Source: Kitasatospora sp. SUK 42
GTDB taxonomy: Bacteria > Actinomycetota > Actinomycetes > Streptomycetales > Streptomycetaceae
Direction: 5' to 3'
Length of the DNA: 64,000 nt
Assembly: GCF_015776785.2 (NCBI RefSeq)
Contig: NZ_LFMD02000002.1
Coordinates: 316,295 to 380,294 of the forward strand
The position numbers were made by a program, and so were the translations under genes. The notes below the pieces were generated by a model, which saw only the letters and a list, made by a program, of their open reading frames with translations, ran no database searches and was not told the DNA's origin. Within the stretch, counting starts at the first letter, position 1, and the number at the start of each line of letters is the position of its first letter. This document shows, piece after piece, positions 34,801 through 43,116 of this stretch.

Positions 34801-36584
34801 AGGCCCGGGCGGCGGCCCAGCTGTACTGGGCGCACGGCACGGACCCCCGGCAGCGGCTGGTCTGGCACACCCGGGCCCGCTCACTCGGGCTCGCCCGACA
34901 GGCGTACGGGCCGGTGCCGGCGCCGGCGCTGAACGCGCTGGCCTCCCTGGCCGCCGAACTCGACGCCGCGGTCGCCGAGTTCACCGCCGCGGGCCGCCCG
35001 TCGGGCGCCGGGGAGTACCTGGCGGCCGAACTCTCCTCCATCGCACCCGCGTTCGCCTACTCGGCGGGGGCCGCGACCCTGCTCGACAAGTTCCACGCCG
35101 CGCCCGAGTCGGCGGGACTGACGGAGGCCCTCGCCGCGCTGCCGGAGGAACCCTCGCTCCTTCCCGTACGACTCCAACTCGCCACCGCCTGGCTGGAGTC
35201 GGCCGCACCCGACGCCGACCGGGGCGACCTCGCGGAGGCCGCCGCCGTCCTGCTCTGCCCCACACTGCCGCGCCGGCCCGCCGATGGCGCGGTCGGCACC
35301 CGGCTGACCGGGCTGCTCGGCGACCACCCCCGACTGGCGGGCGGCGCACTCGACCTGCGCCTCGACGAACTTCTCGCCCGGGTACGTGAGTTCGAGACGG
35401 TCGAGATGCCCGACTACCGCGCCTACCAGCGGCTGCGCGGCGAGCTGCTGGCCGCCGAGCACGCCCGGCTGCGGCTGGACCAGTACCGGCCCGCGGCGCT
35501 GGGCGGCTTCGTCCGCAACCGGCTGATCGACCAGGTGTACCTGCCGCTGGTCGGCGACAACCTCGCCAAGCAGCTCGGCGCGGTCGGCTCCGCCGGTCCG
35601 GTGGACCGCAGCGGCCTGCTGCTCCTGGTCTCCCCGCCCGGCTACGGCAAGACCACCCTGGTCGAGTACCTCGCCGAGCGGCTCGGCCTGCTGCTGGTCA
35701 GCGTCAGCGGCCCCGCGCTCGGCCGCCACGTCACCTCGCTGGACCCGGCCGAGGCCCCCGACGCCACCTCCCGGCGCGAGGTCGAGAAGCTCAACTTCGC
35801 CCTGCACGCGGGCGACAACGTGCTGCTCTACCTGGACGACGTGCAGCACACCTCGCCCGAGTTCCTCCAGCGCTTCATCCCGCTGTGCGACGCCCAGCGC
35901 CGGATCGACGGCGTCTGGGACGGCGAGGCCCGCGAGTGGGACCTGCGCGGCAAGCGCTTCGCGGTGGTGATGGCCGCCAACCCGTACACCGAGTCCGGCC
36001 GGCTCTTCCGGCTGCCCGACATGCTCGCCAACCGCGCCGACGTGTGGAACCTCGGCGACGCCGTCGCCGGGCGCGAGGACCTGTTCGCGCTCAGCTTCGT
36101 CGAGAACGCCCTGCCCGCCAACCCGCACCTGGCCCCGCTCGCCACCGCCGACCGCGCCGACCTCGACACCCTGCTCGCCCGCGCCTCCGGCACCCCGGGC
36201 GGCGTGCTGGCGGGCGCCTGGCCGGCCGCCGAGGTCGAGCGGATGACCGCCGTCCTGTCCGGGCTGCTGCACCTGCGCGGCACCGTCCTGGCCGTCAACC
36301 GCGCCTACCTCGCCTCCGCCGCCCAGGACGACCGCGCCCGCACCGAACCCCCGTTTCTCCTCCAGGGCTCCTACCGCAACATGGCCAAGCTCGCCCAGCG
36401 CCTCGACCCCGCCCTCACCCGCCCCGAACTCGACACCCTCCTCGCCGACCACTACCGCGCCGAGGCCCAGCCCCTGGGCGCCGACGCCGAGGCCCAGCTC
36501 CTGAAGCTGGCCGAACTGCGCGGCGCCCTGACGGCGGACCAGGCCTCCCGCTGGGAGGAGCTGAAGCACACCTGGCGGGCGTGA
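31869..36584 (+). CDS. Giant AAA ATPase linked to flotillin (DUF3686/'DNA repair ATPase' type)
   Basis: A 1571-residue protein. N-terminal about 450 residues are beta-rich with repeated short strands (LLLLGTRPVEVV, LLLVRVRPYQEE), possibly propeller-like. A helical/coiled-coil centre covers about 480-830. A second folded region follows, then a C-terminal AAA module: Walker A SPPGYGKTTLVEYLA near residue 1258, Walker B NVLLYLDDVQHTS near 1320, and VVMAANPYTESG near 1368 as sensor strand. Relatives carry the loose label DNA repair ATPase, without evidence for that role I can cite. GTG 31869 follows GAGGAAC. Likely operon with the flotillin; it may be a membrane-tethered remodelling motor. Confidence 0.8.
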   Translation: MDASEARLDAGTYEVLRDRLARAAAELSDRAQALNARRVAEFGGGELRLTGTGRITTARACLPQDLTAVGGLLLLGTRPVEVVDGAEDFADVLSLHRPDDLSPATGALLDDPRLRQDLADLRRYFRDARLERLRPVGGRLLAVFRTGPAATDVRVLRWRLDGDRADYQDGRGERDHAPADGQQLDWTALTRDDQLPAAPGTPPRADLAGELRLGVDGGRLTLATPDGRELHHEPLAEALQTLADAQIAHARLGTLLLVRVRPYQEETVRHLVVHLPTGKVTRIDALGQACLRLPADQGVAFPGGCHLADGTVRTFDQPVDGLVYERTVLSPNGEDVLYEFRSPADGRALLQPYNSVRQEAAAPLACQGYALLDDGTLIALRPAEDGPTRLHPVQLWRSPFTSERHAAEQPPGSGPLARIGNADLVRGLADCLALARLAAAGADTPAGHRAVLTACTRTADRHHWLGQSGLGDLAAPLAEIRDTARQVIAEYEAIAQLTAHAAARTEEAAEHVEGLLRTARGETLADAAEWVDRLAGLRRAQGRVEALRELPRADRERIDALAEHLAQGLAEAADRAVVQLAEPTAFEPHRRRAGELAEHCAAIATAAEAEPLSTRLSEQSEALQTVSELVGTLDLADATTRTAILDRLADVLGLLNRARAALTVRRRELRTREAAAEFAAETALLAQATTAALAAADTPEACDDQLGRLLLRIEQLETRFADADPALGEQLADRRTEIHDALTARRQHLLEERARRADRLATSAERVLDTLHRRLTALGTAAEIDAALAADPTAVKLRDLARQLTELGDRVRAEELTGRLRAARGRAHRALRDRAELAGDGPGTLRLGRHLFAVTTQRPELTLLPWRGRPAFTLTGTDYRSPVTDPAFAATERHWERPLPSETPGLYRAEYLAASLLLAAEPGALPADGNLLEYVRRAAEQRPDEGYQRGVHDHDAALVLRALLELGEGAGLLRHPAEARAAAQLYWAHGTDPRQRLVWHTRARSLGLARQAYGPVPAPALNALASLAAELDAAVAEFTAAGRPSGAGEYLAAELSSIAPAFAYSAGAATLLDKFHAAPESAGLTEALAALPEEPSLLPVRLQLATAWLESAAPDADRGDLAEAAAVLLCPTLPRRPADGAVGTRLTGLLGDHPRLAGGALDLRLDELLARVREFETVEMPDYRAYQRLRGELLAAEHARLRLDQYRPAALGGFVRNRLIDQVYLPLVGDNLAKQLGAVGSAGPVDRSGLLLLVSPPGYGKTTLVEYLAERLGLLLVSVSGPALGRHVTSLDPAEAPDATSRREVEKLNFALHAGDNVLLYLDDVQHTSPEFLQRFIPLCDAQRRIDGVWDGEAREWDLRGKRFAVVMAANPYTESGRLFRLPDMLANRADVWNLGDAVAGREDLFALSFVENALPANPHLAPLATADRADLDTLLARASGTPGGVLAGAWPAAEVERMTAVLSGLLHLRGTVLAVNRAYLASAAQDDRARTEPPFLLQGSYRNMAKLAQRLDPALTRPELDTLLADHYRAEAQPLGADAEAQLLKLAELRGALTADQASRWEELKHTWRA

Positions 36585-36738
36585 GGACTCACGCCCGGCC
36601 GAGGACCTCGTCCGCCAGGGGCCCGGGCCCGGCAAAGCCGGTCCCGTCTCGACGTTCGGCGAGGCGCTGGCCGCCATCGCGCCCTGGCTGGAGGCCGCTC
36701 TGGTCGGCTGATCACCTGGTCCGACGACCGCATGACCC

Positions 36739-36774
36739 CTCCCGGTGGCGCAGCCACCGTCGCGCCACCGGGAG
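36739..36774. other. Perfect 13-bp inverted repeat before the methyltransferase gene
   Basis: CTCCCGGTGGCGC and its exact complement are separated by 10 bases, ending 30 bp before ATG 36805. It could terminate the upstream transcript or act as an operator. Confidence 0.6.
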
Positions 36775-36804
36775 GTGCGGGGGGCCCGCGGCTAGCGTGT
36801 CCGC

Positions 36805-37659
36805 ATGGACGCTCAGGAACTCGATCTGGCCGGGCTGCGCCGGGTGTACGGGCGGGCCGGGAGCCGGTGGTTCTACACCAGGGTGGCGCGCAACGCCCGG
36901 CACTGGGGGTGGACGGAGCCGGGGCAGTCGAAGTGGCGACTGTGGCGGGCGCAGCGGCAGTTGGAGGACGTGCTCGGCCGCAAGCTGGCGCTGCCCGCCG
37001 GGTCGCGGGTGCTGGACGCGGGCTGCGGGGCCGGGGCGGTGGCGCGGGCGATGGCGACCCGCTTCGGGCTGCTGGTCAGCGGCGTCGACGTCCTGGACTT
37101 CCACCTCGCCGAGGCCCGCCGGTTGAGCGCCCGCGCCCGGCTCGCCCACCGCACCGCGTTCTTCTGGGGCGACTACCACCGGCTCCCCTTCGGCGACGGG
37201 GAGTTCGACGGCGCGTACTCCATGGAGACCCTCGTCCACTCCTACGACCCGCCGCGCGCGCTGGCCGAGCTCCACCGGGTGCTGCGCCCCGGCGGTCGGC
37301 TGGTGCTGCTCGGCCCGATGAGCACCGCCGCGCTGAGCGAACTCCCCTCGCCCGCACGGGCCCTGCTCGAACCGTACCTGGACGCGATGGTGATGACCGG
37401 CGCCCGGCTCTACCACGCCCGCAACCTGCCGCGGCTGCTCGTCGAGGCCGGCTTCGAGGTCGAGGAGGCGCTGGACGCGACGCCGTACTACGCGCCCACC
37501 ACCGAGGCGGTGCACGCGTACTTCCGGCTGCCGTGGGAGCTGCTGCGCCGCTTCGGCGATCCGGCGAAGTGGCTCAACCTCCGCTCCACGGTGGAGATGT
37601 ACGACGTGCGCGAGTTCGTCGCCTGGTACGTGCACACCGCCGTCAAGCCGCCGGGGTGA
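36805..37659 (+). CDS. Class I SAM-dependent methyltransferase
   Basis: Methyltransferase of the sterol/coclaurine-like small-molecule group. Motif I VLDAGCGAGAVARAMA lies at about residues 68-83, the acidic loop is GVDVLDF, and YSMETLVHSYDPPRAL and VLRPGGRLVLLGPM are the post-I and motif III regions. The last 60 residues resemble sterol methyltransferase C-termini in hydrophobic pattern only. ATG 36805 gives 284 residues. Convergent, 7 bp apart, with the small gene at 37667. Substrate unknown. Confidence 0.88.
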   Translation: MDAQELDLAGLRRVYGRAGSRWFYTRVARNARHWGWTEPGQSKWRLWRAQRQLEDVLGRKLALPAGSRVLDAGCGAGAVARAMATRFGLLVSGVDVLDFHLAEARRLSARARLAHRTAFFWGDYHRLPFGDGEFDGAYSMETLVHSYDPPRALAELHRVLRPGGRLVLLGPMSTAALSELPSPARALLEPYLDAMVMTGARLYHARNLPRLLVEAGFEVEEALDATPYYAPTTEAVHAYFRLPWELLRRFGDPAKWLNLRSTVEMYDVREFVAWYVHTAVKPPG

Positions 37660-37666
37660 CGTCCGG

Positions 37667-37882
37667 TCAGGCGGGGCCACGCGGCGTCGGTCCGTGGGCC
37701 AGCGCCTCCCACACCGGGTCCGGCTGCCCGGGCACCGTCCGGCCCTCCGCCTGCCACAGCCGGGCCAGTTCGGCGTAGATGGGCACCTCCGGCTCGGGTT
37801 CCGGAGGATGCCCCGGGCCTTGCAGGATCGTTTCATCGGCCAGCCGACGCCACTGCGTCGGCATCGCCCCTGGACCACTCAC
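37667..37882 (-). CDS. Small conserved-looking protein, unknown
   Basis: A 71-residue protein with a compact pattern VPIYAELARLWQAEGRTVPG followed by PDPVWEALA. This aliphatic/aromatic spacing looks like a folded helical peptide rather than chance reading. Start GTG 37882 or ATG 37864 (AGGGG just upstream of the latter). No signal or membrane segment. Convergent with the methyltransferase gene. I cannot assign a function. Confidence 0.5.
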   Translation of the reverse strand: MSGPGAMPTQWRRLADETILQGPGHPPEPEPEVPIYAELARLWQAEGRTVPGQPDPVWEALAHGPTPRGPA

Positions 37883-38021
37883 ATCCGGCCAACGCGTCCC
37901 GCGTGCGCCGGGTCACGGCCGCGTCAACCGGACGGCCCGCGCATCCACCCTGCGCGGGCCGTCCGACGACACGGCACCACGACCCCCGGGGCCAGCGCCA
38001 CTGGCACTGCCACCGCCGGCA

Positions 38022-39704
38022 CTACCGCCGCCGGCCCGCCGCCAGCAGCTCCGGCACGGTGGCGAGCTTCACCCGCGGCCGCCCCTGCGCCTCGCCCCGC
38101 TCGCGCTCCGCCCGCTCCACCGCGCGCAGCTCCCGCAGCCCCACCGCGTCCGGCCGGCGGCGCCGCACCAGCCGCTCGAACTCCCGGCGCCCCGCCCCGG
38201 GGGCGGGCAGTGCCCGGGCCACCGCGTCGTCCAGCAGCGCGTCCACCGTCTCCCGGGCGCAGGCCCGGTTGGCGCCGATCCCGCCGGAGGGGCCGCGCTT
38301 GGCCCACCCCACCACGTACGCGCCCGGCAGCGGCCGCCCGGTGGCCGGGTCGACGACCCGTCCTCCCTCGTGCGCGACCGCCCCGGTCCGCGGGTCGACG
38401 GGCAGCCCCGGCACCGGCACGCCCCGGTGCCCGATCGAGCGCACCACCAGGGCGGCCCGCAGGGTGTCGGTCTCGCCGGTGGCCTCGACCCGGCCGTCCG
38501 CCGCCATCGTGGTCCGCTCGACGGTCAGTCCCGAGACCCGGCTCCCCCCGGCCGGCCCGGAGCCCCGGCCGTCCGAGGTCAGCTCGACCGGCGAGGACAG
38601 GAAGCGCAGCACGATCCGCCGCCCCGGCCCCGGCTCCGCGCCGCCGTCGTGCGGCACCAGCGGCAGCCCGGCCAGCAGCGCCGCCCGCGCGTTGGGCGCG
38701 GCCGACTCGATCGCGGCCCGCACCTCGGGGTGGTCCTCGACCACCACCTCGACGCCCGGCAGCCGGCGCAGCGCCAGGAACTCCGGTGCGGTCCACGCGG
38801 CCTGCTCGGGCCCGCGCCGGGCCAGCAGCACCACCTCGCGCACGCTGCTGCGGCGCAGCGCGGCCAGGGCGTGGTCGGCGATGTCGGTGGCCGCGAGCCG
38901 GTCCGGGTCGGTGAGCAGGATCCGGGCGATGTCGACCGCGACGTTGCCGTTGCCGACCACCACCACCCGCTCCGCCGACAGCTCCACCGTGTCGGCCGGC
39001 ACCGTCGGTTCGGCGTTGTACCAGCCGACGAAGGCGGTCGCGGGCACGCTGCCGGGCAGGTCCTCGCCAGGGATGCCGAGCCGCCGGTCGGCGGCCGCGC
39101 CGACGGCGTACACCACCGCGTGGTGGTGCGCGGCGAGTTCCTCGTGGGTGACGTCGGTGCCGACCTCCAGGTTGAGGTGCATCCGCAGCCGCGGGTCGTG
39201 GAAGACGCCCGCGAAGCTCTCCGCGATCCGCTTGGTCGACTGGTGGTCGGGGGCGACGCCGTGCCGCAGCAGGCCGCCGGTGACCGGCAGCCGGTCGATC
39301 ATGGTGAGCTCGGCGCTGGTGCAGCGCAGCAGCTCCTGCGCGGTGTACCCGGCGGACGGCCCGGTGCCGACCACGGCGACCCGCAGCACGCCGAGCTCGC
39401 CCGGCAGGCTGCGTGGGAAGCTGGGCGCGCCCCAGGCGTGGTCGTTGGGGTGGTCACGGAACCAGTCGCGGTTGAGGTCGGCGAACACGGTGTCCGGCCC
39501 GCGCAGCCGGTCGACCGGGAACACCGCGTCCACCGGGCAGGCGTCCGCGCAGGCGCCGCAGTCGATGCACGCCCGCGGGTCGATGTACAGCAGGTCGGTG
39601 GTGCCGAACTCCGGCTCGTCCGGGGTCGGGTGGATGCAGTTGACCGGGCAGACGGACACGCACGAGGCGTCGTTGCAGCAGGTCTGGGTGATCGCGTAGG
39701 CCAT
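38022..39704 (-). CDS. Ferredoxin-ferredoxin/NADP reductase fusion (FprD-like)
   Basis: Electron-transfer flavoprotein. The first 70 residues are a 7Fe/8Fe-type ferredoxin, with CCNDASCVSVCPVNC and CIDCGACADACPVD. An adrenodoxin-reductase-like part follows: FAD motif VAVVGTGPSAGYTAQ near residue 129, NADP motif VVVGNGNVAVDIARILL near 228, and GWAKRGPSGGIG towards the end. 560 residues. It lies 81 bp after the AurF-like oxygenase gene on the same strand, so it probably supplies electrons to that di-iron enzyme from NADPH. Confidence 0.9.
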   Translation of the reverse strand: MAYAITQTCCNDASCVSVCPVNCIHPTPDEPEFGTTDLLYIDPRACIDCGACADACPVDAVFPVDRLRGPDTVFADLNRDWFRDHPNDHAWGAPSFPRSLPGELGVLRVAVVGTGPSAGYTAQELLRCTSAELTMIDRLPVTGGLLRHGVAPDHQSTKRIAESFAGVFHDPRLRMHLNLEVGTDVTHEELAAHHHAVVYAVGAAADRRLGIPGEDLPGSVPATAFVGWYNAEPTVPADTVELSAERVVVVGNGNVAVDIARILLTDPDRLAATDIADHALAALRRSSVREVVLLARRGPEQAAWTAPEFLALRRLPGVEVVVEDHPEVRAAIESAAPNARAALLAGLPLVPHDGGAEPGPGRRIVLRFLSSPVELTSDGRGSGPAGGSRVSGLTVERTTMAADGRVEATGETDTLRAALVVRSIGHRGVPVPGLPVDPRTGAVAHEGGRVVDPATGRPLPGAYVVGWAKRGPSGGIGANRACARETVDALLDDAVARALPAPGAGRREFERLVRRRRPDAVGLRELRAVERAERERGEAQGRPRVKLATVPELLAAGRRR

Positions 39705-39785
39705 GGCCGGAGTGGGATCCTCGCTGTGTCCGAATGGGTGTCCGATGGGTGTCCGACGAATGCCCGGTGCCGGGCCGACCGACCG

Positions 39786-40697
39786 TCAGAGCATGTTCAC
39801 GCGGCGGTAGACGGCCGCCGAGCGGGTGGTGAGCAGCCCGGCCTCGGCGAGGAAGGCCATCAGGTGCCGGGAGCTGTTGCGCATCATCGCCTTGCGGTGC
39901 TCGTTGCCGCGCACCTCGGCGAGCGCCCGTCCGACGTCCAGCCCGGCGGCCTTGTACACGCCCGGGTGGATCATGCTGGTGACGATGACGTACGCGCCGA
40001 TCGCGATGCCGGTGGCCGAGGTGCGGCGGCGGGCCGGGCCGGCGTGGCGCATCCGTTCGAGGATCTCCTGCCGGGCGAACTTCATGTGCCGGGACTCCTC
40101 GACCACGTGGATCCGGGAGGTGCCGCGGACGATCTCCAGGACGTTCTCGCCGCGCATCCAGTCGCGCTGCATGACGTCCAGCACCTCCTCGGCCACCAGG
40201 ATGCCGCCGTAGGCGAGTTCGCCCTTGGCGAGCGCCTTGAAGGCGCGGCCGGCCTGGGCGACCACCTTGTTCGGACGGTAGGCGGGGACGCCCATCTTCT
40301 CGCAGGCGCGGGCGAACATGATCGAGTGGCGGCACTCGTCGGCGATCTCGGTGAGCGCGAAGCGGAACTCGGCGCTGGCGGGGTTCTTGAGGTACTGGTC
40401 GCGCAGCACCATCTGCTGGAGGATCATCTCGAACCAGATGCCGGTGTTCATGATCGAGCAGACCTCGTGCCGGGTGAGCGTGATCCGCTGGCGCTCGGTC
40501 ATCTCGTCCCAGAGCCGGGTGCCGTAGAGCGTGCTCCACTCGGGGTTGAGGCCGTAGTGCTCCTCCGGCAGGGGGGCGTCCCAGTCGATCTCGGTCGAGG
40601 GGTCGAAGGAGAGGGCCGCGGCCGAGTCCAGCAGCCGCTTCGAGACGTCGTCGTCGCCCGCCGTGTGGCCGTGCTCCGTCGGCCGGGTGAGAGCCAT
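39786..40697 (-). CDS. AurF-family di-iron oxygenase
   Basis: Non-haem di-iron oxygenase related to the p-aminobenzoate N-oxygenase AurF. The ligand set is complete: Glu90 (IWFE), Glu121-x-x-His124 (DECRH), Glu170/171 (VAEEV), then His197, Glu201 and His204 (HVVEESRH), matching the H-x3-E-x2-H of AurF. 303 residues. ATG 40697 has a purine-rich upstream (AGGAGGCAGCC). An AT-rich inverted repeat lies 44 bp upstream, and the ferredoxin-reductase gene follows. The native substrate may be an arylamine or lipid; no biosynthetic cluster is visible. Confidence 0.88.
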   Translation of the reverse strand: MALTRPTEHGHTAGDDDVSKRLLDSAAALSFDPSTEIDWDAPLPEEHYGLNPEWSTLYGTRLWDEMTERQRITLTRHEVCSIMNTGIWFEMILQQMVLRDQYLKNPASAEFRFALTEIADECRHSIMFARACEKMGVPAYRPNKVVAQAGRAFKALAKGELAYGGILVAEEVLDVMQRDWMRGENVLEIVRGTSRIHVVEESRHMKFARQEILERMRHAGPARRRTSATGIAIGAYVIVTSMIHPGVYKAAGLDVGRALAEVRGNEHRKAMMRNSSRHLMAFLAEAGLLTTRSAAVYRRVNML

Positions 40698-40740
40698 GGC
40701 TGCCTCCTGGTGCCTGCCGCTGCGGGTTCCCGCTCACCCG

Positions 40741-40765
40741 CTTATTAGACGGACAGTACAATAAG
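40741..40765. promoter_or_regulatory. AT-rich inverted repeat, candidate operator/promoter of the di-iron operon
   Basis: CTTATT and AATAAG are separated by 13 bases, in otherwise G+C-rich DNA. On the minus strand TAATAA could be the -10. The length and arms suit a TetR-type repressor, but no regulator gene adjoins. Confidence 0.55.
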
Positions 40766-40821
40766 AGCCCGCCGTCGAGAACCCCCTGCGCAAGGGCGAT
40801 CCGACGCCCCCCCGGCGCGCA

Positions 40822-40853
40822 GGAGGGCGGGGCCCGCCCGGGCCCCGCCCTCC
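40822..40853 (-). terminator. Terminator after the alpha/beta hydrolase gene
   Basis: Perfect 14-bp stem (GGAGGGCGGGGCCC and complement) with a 4-base loop, 16 bp past the hydrolase stop. Confidence 0.85.
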
Positions 40854-40869
40854 GCTCGCCTCCCCCGCG

Positions 40870-41949
40870 CTACGCGACGCCGCCCGGCGCCCCGCCCGAC
40901 GCCCGGCCCAGCGCCCCGCGCAGCGCGTCCGCCGCCTCGGCCGTCGCCTCCCGGAAGCGGCGGCCGGTGCCGAGGTAGCTGGCGTACCCGTGGATGAGGT
41001 CGGGATGCCGGCTCAGCCGCACCTCCACCCCCGCCTCCTCCAGCGCCCGCGCGTACGCCTCGCCCTCGTCCCGCAGCGGGTCGAAGCCCGCGGTGCCGAT
41101 GTACGCGGGCGGCAGCCCGGTCAGGTCCTCGGCGAGCAGCGGGGACAGCCGGGGGTCGGTGCGGTCCGCGGGCGCGGGCACGTAGTGGTCGGCGAACCAG
41201 TCCATGTTCGCGCTGGTCAGGTAGTACCCGTCGGCGAACAGCTCGCGCGAGCGGCGCCACACCGAGGCGTCCACCGCCGGGTACAGCAGCAGTTGGAACA
41301 CCGGCGCGGGCCCGCCGCGGCGCACCGTCGTCTGCGCGGTGACGGCGGCGAGGTTGCCGCCCGCGCTGTCCCCGCCGACCGCGATCCGTTCCGGGTCGGC
41401 GCCCAGGTCGGCCGCCTTGGCGTGCGCGTAGTCGAACGCGGCCAGCGCGTCCTCGACCGCTGCCGGGAACACGTGCTCGGGCGGCCGCCGGTACTCCACC
41501 GACAGCACCCGCACCCGGCCGCGCCGCGCCAGGAACCGCGAGATGTGGTCGTGGCTGGCCCGGCTGCCCAGCACCCAGCCCCCGCCGTGCAGGAACACCA
41601 GCAGCCCGGAGCCCTCCGCCAGCCCGTCCGGCGTGTACAGCGTCGCCGCCAGCTCCCCGTGCTCCACGGGGATCCCGACCTCCCGCACCGACACCCGCCG
41701 GATCACCGGCCCGCCCACCAGGTGCCGCCCGTACTCCAGCGCCACCCGCGACGGCCCGACCCCGCCCGGCAGCACCAGCGCCACCTTCGACAGCCGCTGC
41801 AACCGGAGCATCAGCTGCGCGTCCAGCGCGAGCGTCTGCCCGTCCACCACCACCGGCCTGCCCGCGAGCGCGCGCCGCGCCGCGTCCGGCAGGGCGTACA
41901 CGCCCCGGAGGAAGGCGGCCTGGATCCGGACCGGGAGTGGAATCGTCAT
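40870..41949 (-). CDS. Alpha/beta hydrolase, hormone-sensitive-lipase family (esterase)
   Basis: Carboxylesterase-type hydrolase. The oxyanion motif is LLVFLHGGGWVLGS, the nucleophile elbow GGDSAGGNLAAV. The acid is in GTAGFDPLRDEG, and the His in HPDLIHGYASY. The substrate cap precedes HGGG. 359 residues. ATG 41949 has AGGAGGCAGAAG just upstream. A short palindrome (GCCCAT-G-ATGGGC, 41988-42000) lies before the gene. No signal peptide. Acts on short acyl or arylesters by family; true substrate unknown. Confidence 0.9.
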   Translation of the reverse strand: MTIPLPVRIQAAFLRGVYALPDAARRALAGRPVVVDGQTLALDAQLMLRLQRLSKVALVLPGGVGPSRVALEYGRHLVGGPVIRRVSVREVGIPVEHGELAATLYTPDGLAEGSGLLVFLHGGGWVLGSRASHDHISRFLARRGRVRVLSVEYRRPPEHVFPAAVEDALAAFDYAHAKAADLGADPERIAVGGDSAGGNLAAVTAQTTVRRGGPAPVFQLLLYPAVDASVWRRSRELFADGYYLTSANMDWFADHYVPAPADRTDPRLSPLLAEDLTGLPPAYIGTAGFDPLRDEGEAYARALEEAGVEVRLSRHPDLIHGYASYLGTGRRFREATAEAADALRGALGRASGGAPGGVA

Positions 41950-42052
41950 CTTCTGCCTCCTGCGAGCGGCTCTGCCCTGGGTCGGGAGCCCATGATGGGC
42001 CCGCCCCGGCCGCCAGGGAAGCCTCGGGCCCCTGCGCGTCGCGGCGAGTCGG

Positions 42053-43069
42053 TCAGGAGGTGCGCCGGTCCTCGGCGTCGAAGACGGCCAGTGCGCGGGC
42101 CCCGGGTTCGAGGGCGCGCCGCAGGGCCGTACGGGCGGAGCCCTCCAGGCCGCCCAGGGCCTCGGCGAGCTCCTCCGCCACGTCGGCGGCGATCTCCGCC
42201 GCCACGGCGTCGGCCGGGGTGCGCGGCCCGAGCTTGCTGACGGCGGCGGCCGCGCGGGTCGGGGTGAGCAGGGCGGAGGCCTGGACCAGCAGCCACGCGG
42301 GGACTCCGGCCGCGCCCTCCGGCGGGGGCAGGTACGGGCGGGCGCCGTCGTAGCGATCGTCCTCCGCGAAGGCCTTCTGCTTGACCTTCAGCACCGGGCG
42401 CGCCGCCGCCTCCGACTCGCACCACTCCCCCGCCGGCTTGAGGACGTACCCCTCGGCGAGGTTGTCCGCCAGCTCGGGCAGCCCGAACAGGGCCGGCACC
42501 CGGCTGGGGAAGGCCACCGGGAGTTCCTGAAGCGCGTTCAGCGTGCCGTGGCCGAGCAGCGGTACGCAGGTCAGCCCGGCGGCGCCGGCGGCGGCCCGCA
42601 GTTCGCGGTCGGAGATCCAGCACCGGCCCTGGTCCGTCTCCACCGTGGCGTCGAAGGGCAGCCAGCGCAGGCCGGGCGCGTACCAGACGCCGGTCTGCAC
42701 GGGCTCGACCCCGGGAACGGCGGGCACCGCGGGGTGCGGGTAGCGGCCGCCGGCCAGTTCGCCGTAGACGGTGACGACGGCCGACGGGCTCCGGCCCGCC
42801 CGCAGCGCGGCCGCGAACCTCCCTGCCGCGACCAGCAGTTGGGGCCAGATCCGGCTCACCCCGAAGAACGCGTCGAGCTCCTCGTCCCCCAGCAGGTCGC
42901 GCCGCTTGGCGGCCCGTACGGAGTCGCCCTCGCACACCACGGCGAAGTGCGCCCCGTGCACCTTCTCCGCCGCGGTCCACTCCCGGCTCCCGGGCGCGCC
43001 GGAGCGCCCCCGCGCGGGGATCTTCGGGTAGGGCCTCAGCTCGGAACCTTCGAACACCGTCTCGGACAC
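42053..43069 (-). CDS. T4 Rnl2-type RNA ligase
   Basis: Covalent nucleotidyltransferase that seals RNA. Motif I is EKVHGAHF with the adenylated Lys at residue 36 (Lys35 in T4 Rnl2). VYGELAGG is motif III, AEGYVLKP motif IV and VLKVKQKAFAE motif V; the Rnl2 order is intact. A C-terminal helical domain of about 90 residues follows, rich in Ala/Glu. GTG 43069 follows GCGAGGATC and gives 338 residues. No kinase/phosphatase, RtcB or tRNA-cleaving toxin gene lies nearby, so it is an orphan ligase. A set of 17-bp repeats lies just upstream. Confidence 0.82.
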   Translation of the reverse strand: MSETVFEGSELRPYPKIPARGRSGAPGSREWTAAEKVHGAHFAVVCEGDSVRAAKRRDLLGDEELDAFFGVSRIWPQLLVAAGRFAAALRAGRSPSAVVTVYGELAGGRYPHPAVPAVPGVEPVQTGVWYAPGLRWLPFDATVETDQGRCWISDRELRAAAGAAGLTCVPLLGHGTLNALQELPVAFPSRVPALFGLPELADNLAEGYVLKPAGEWCESEAAARPVLKVKQKAFAEDDRYDGARPYLPPPEGAAGVPAWLLVQASALLTPTRAAAAVSKLGPRTPADAVAAEIAADVAEELAEALGGLEGSARTALRRALEPGARALAVFDAEDRRTS

Positions 43070-43116
43070 GAACAGGATCCTCGCCGCAACGGCCGCCCGC
43101 TGGCAACGGAGATAGC

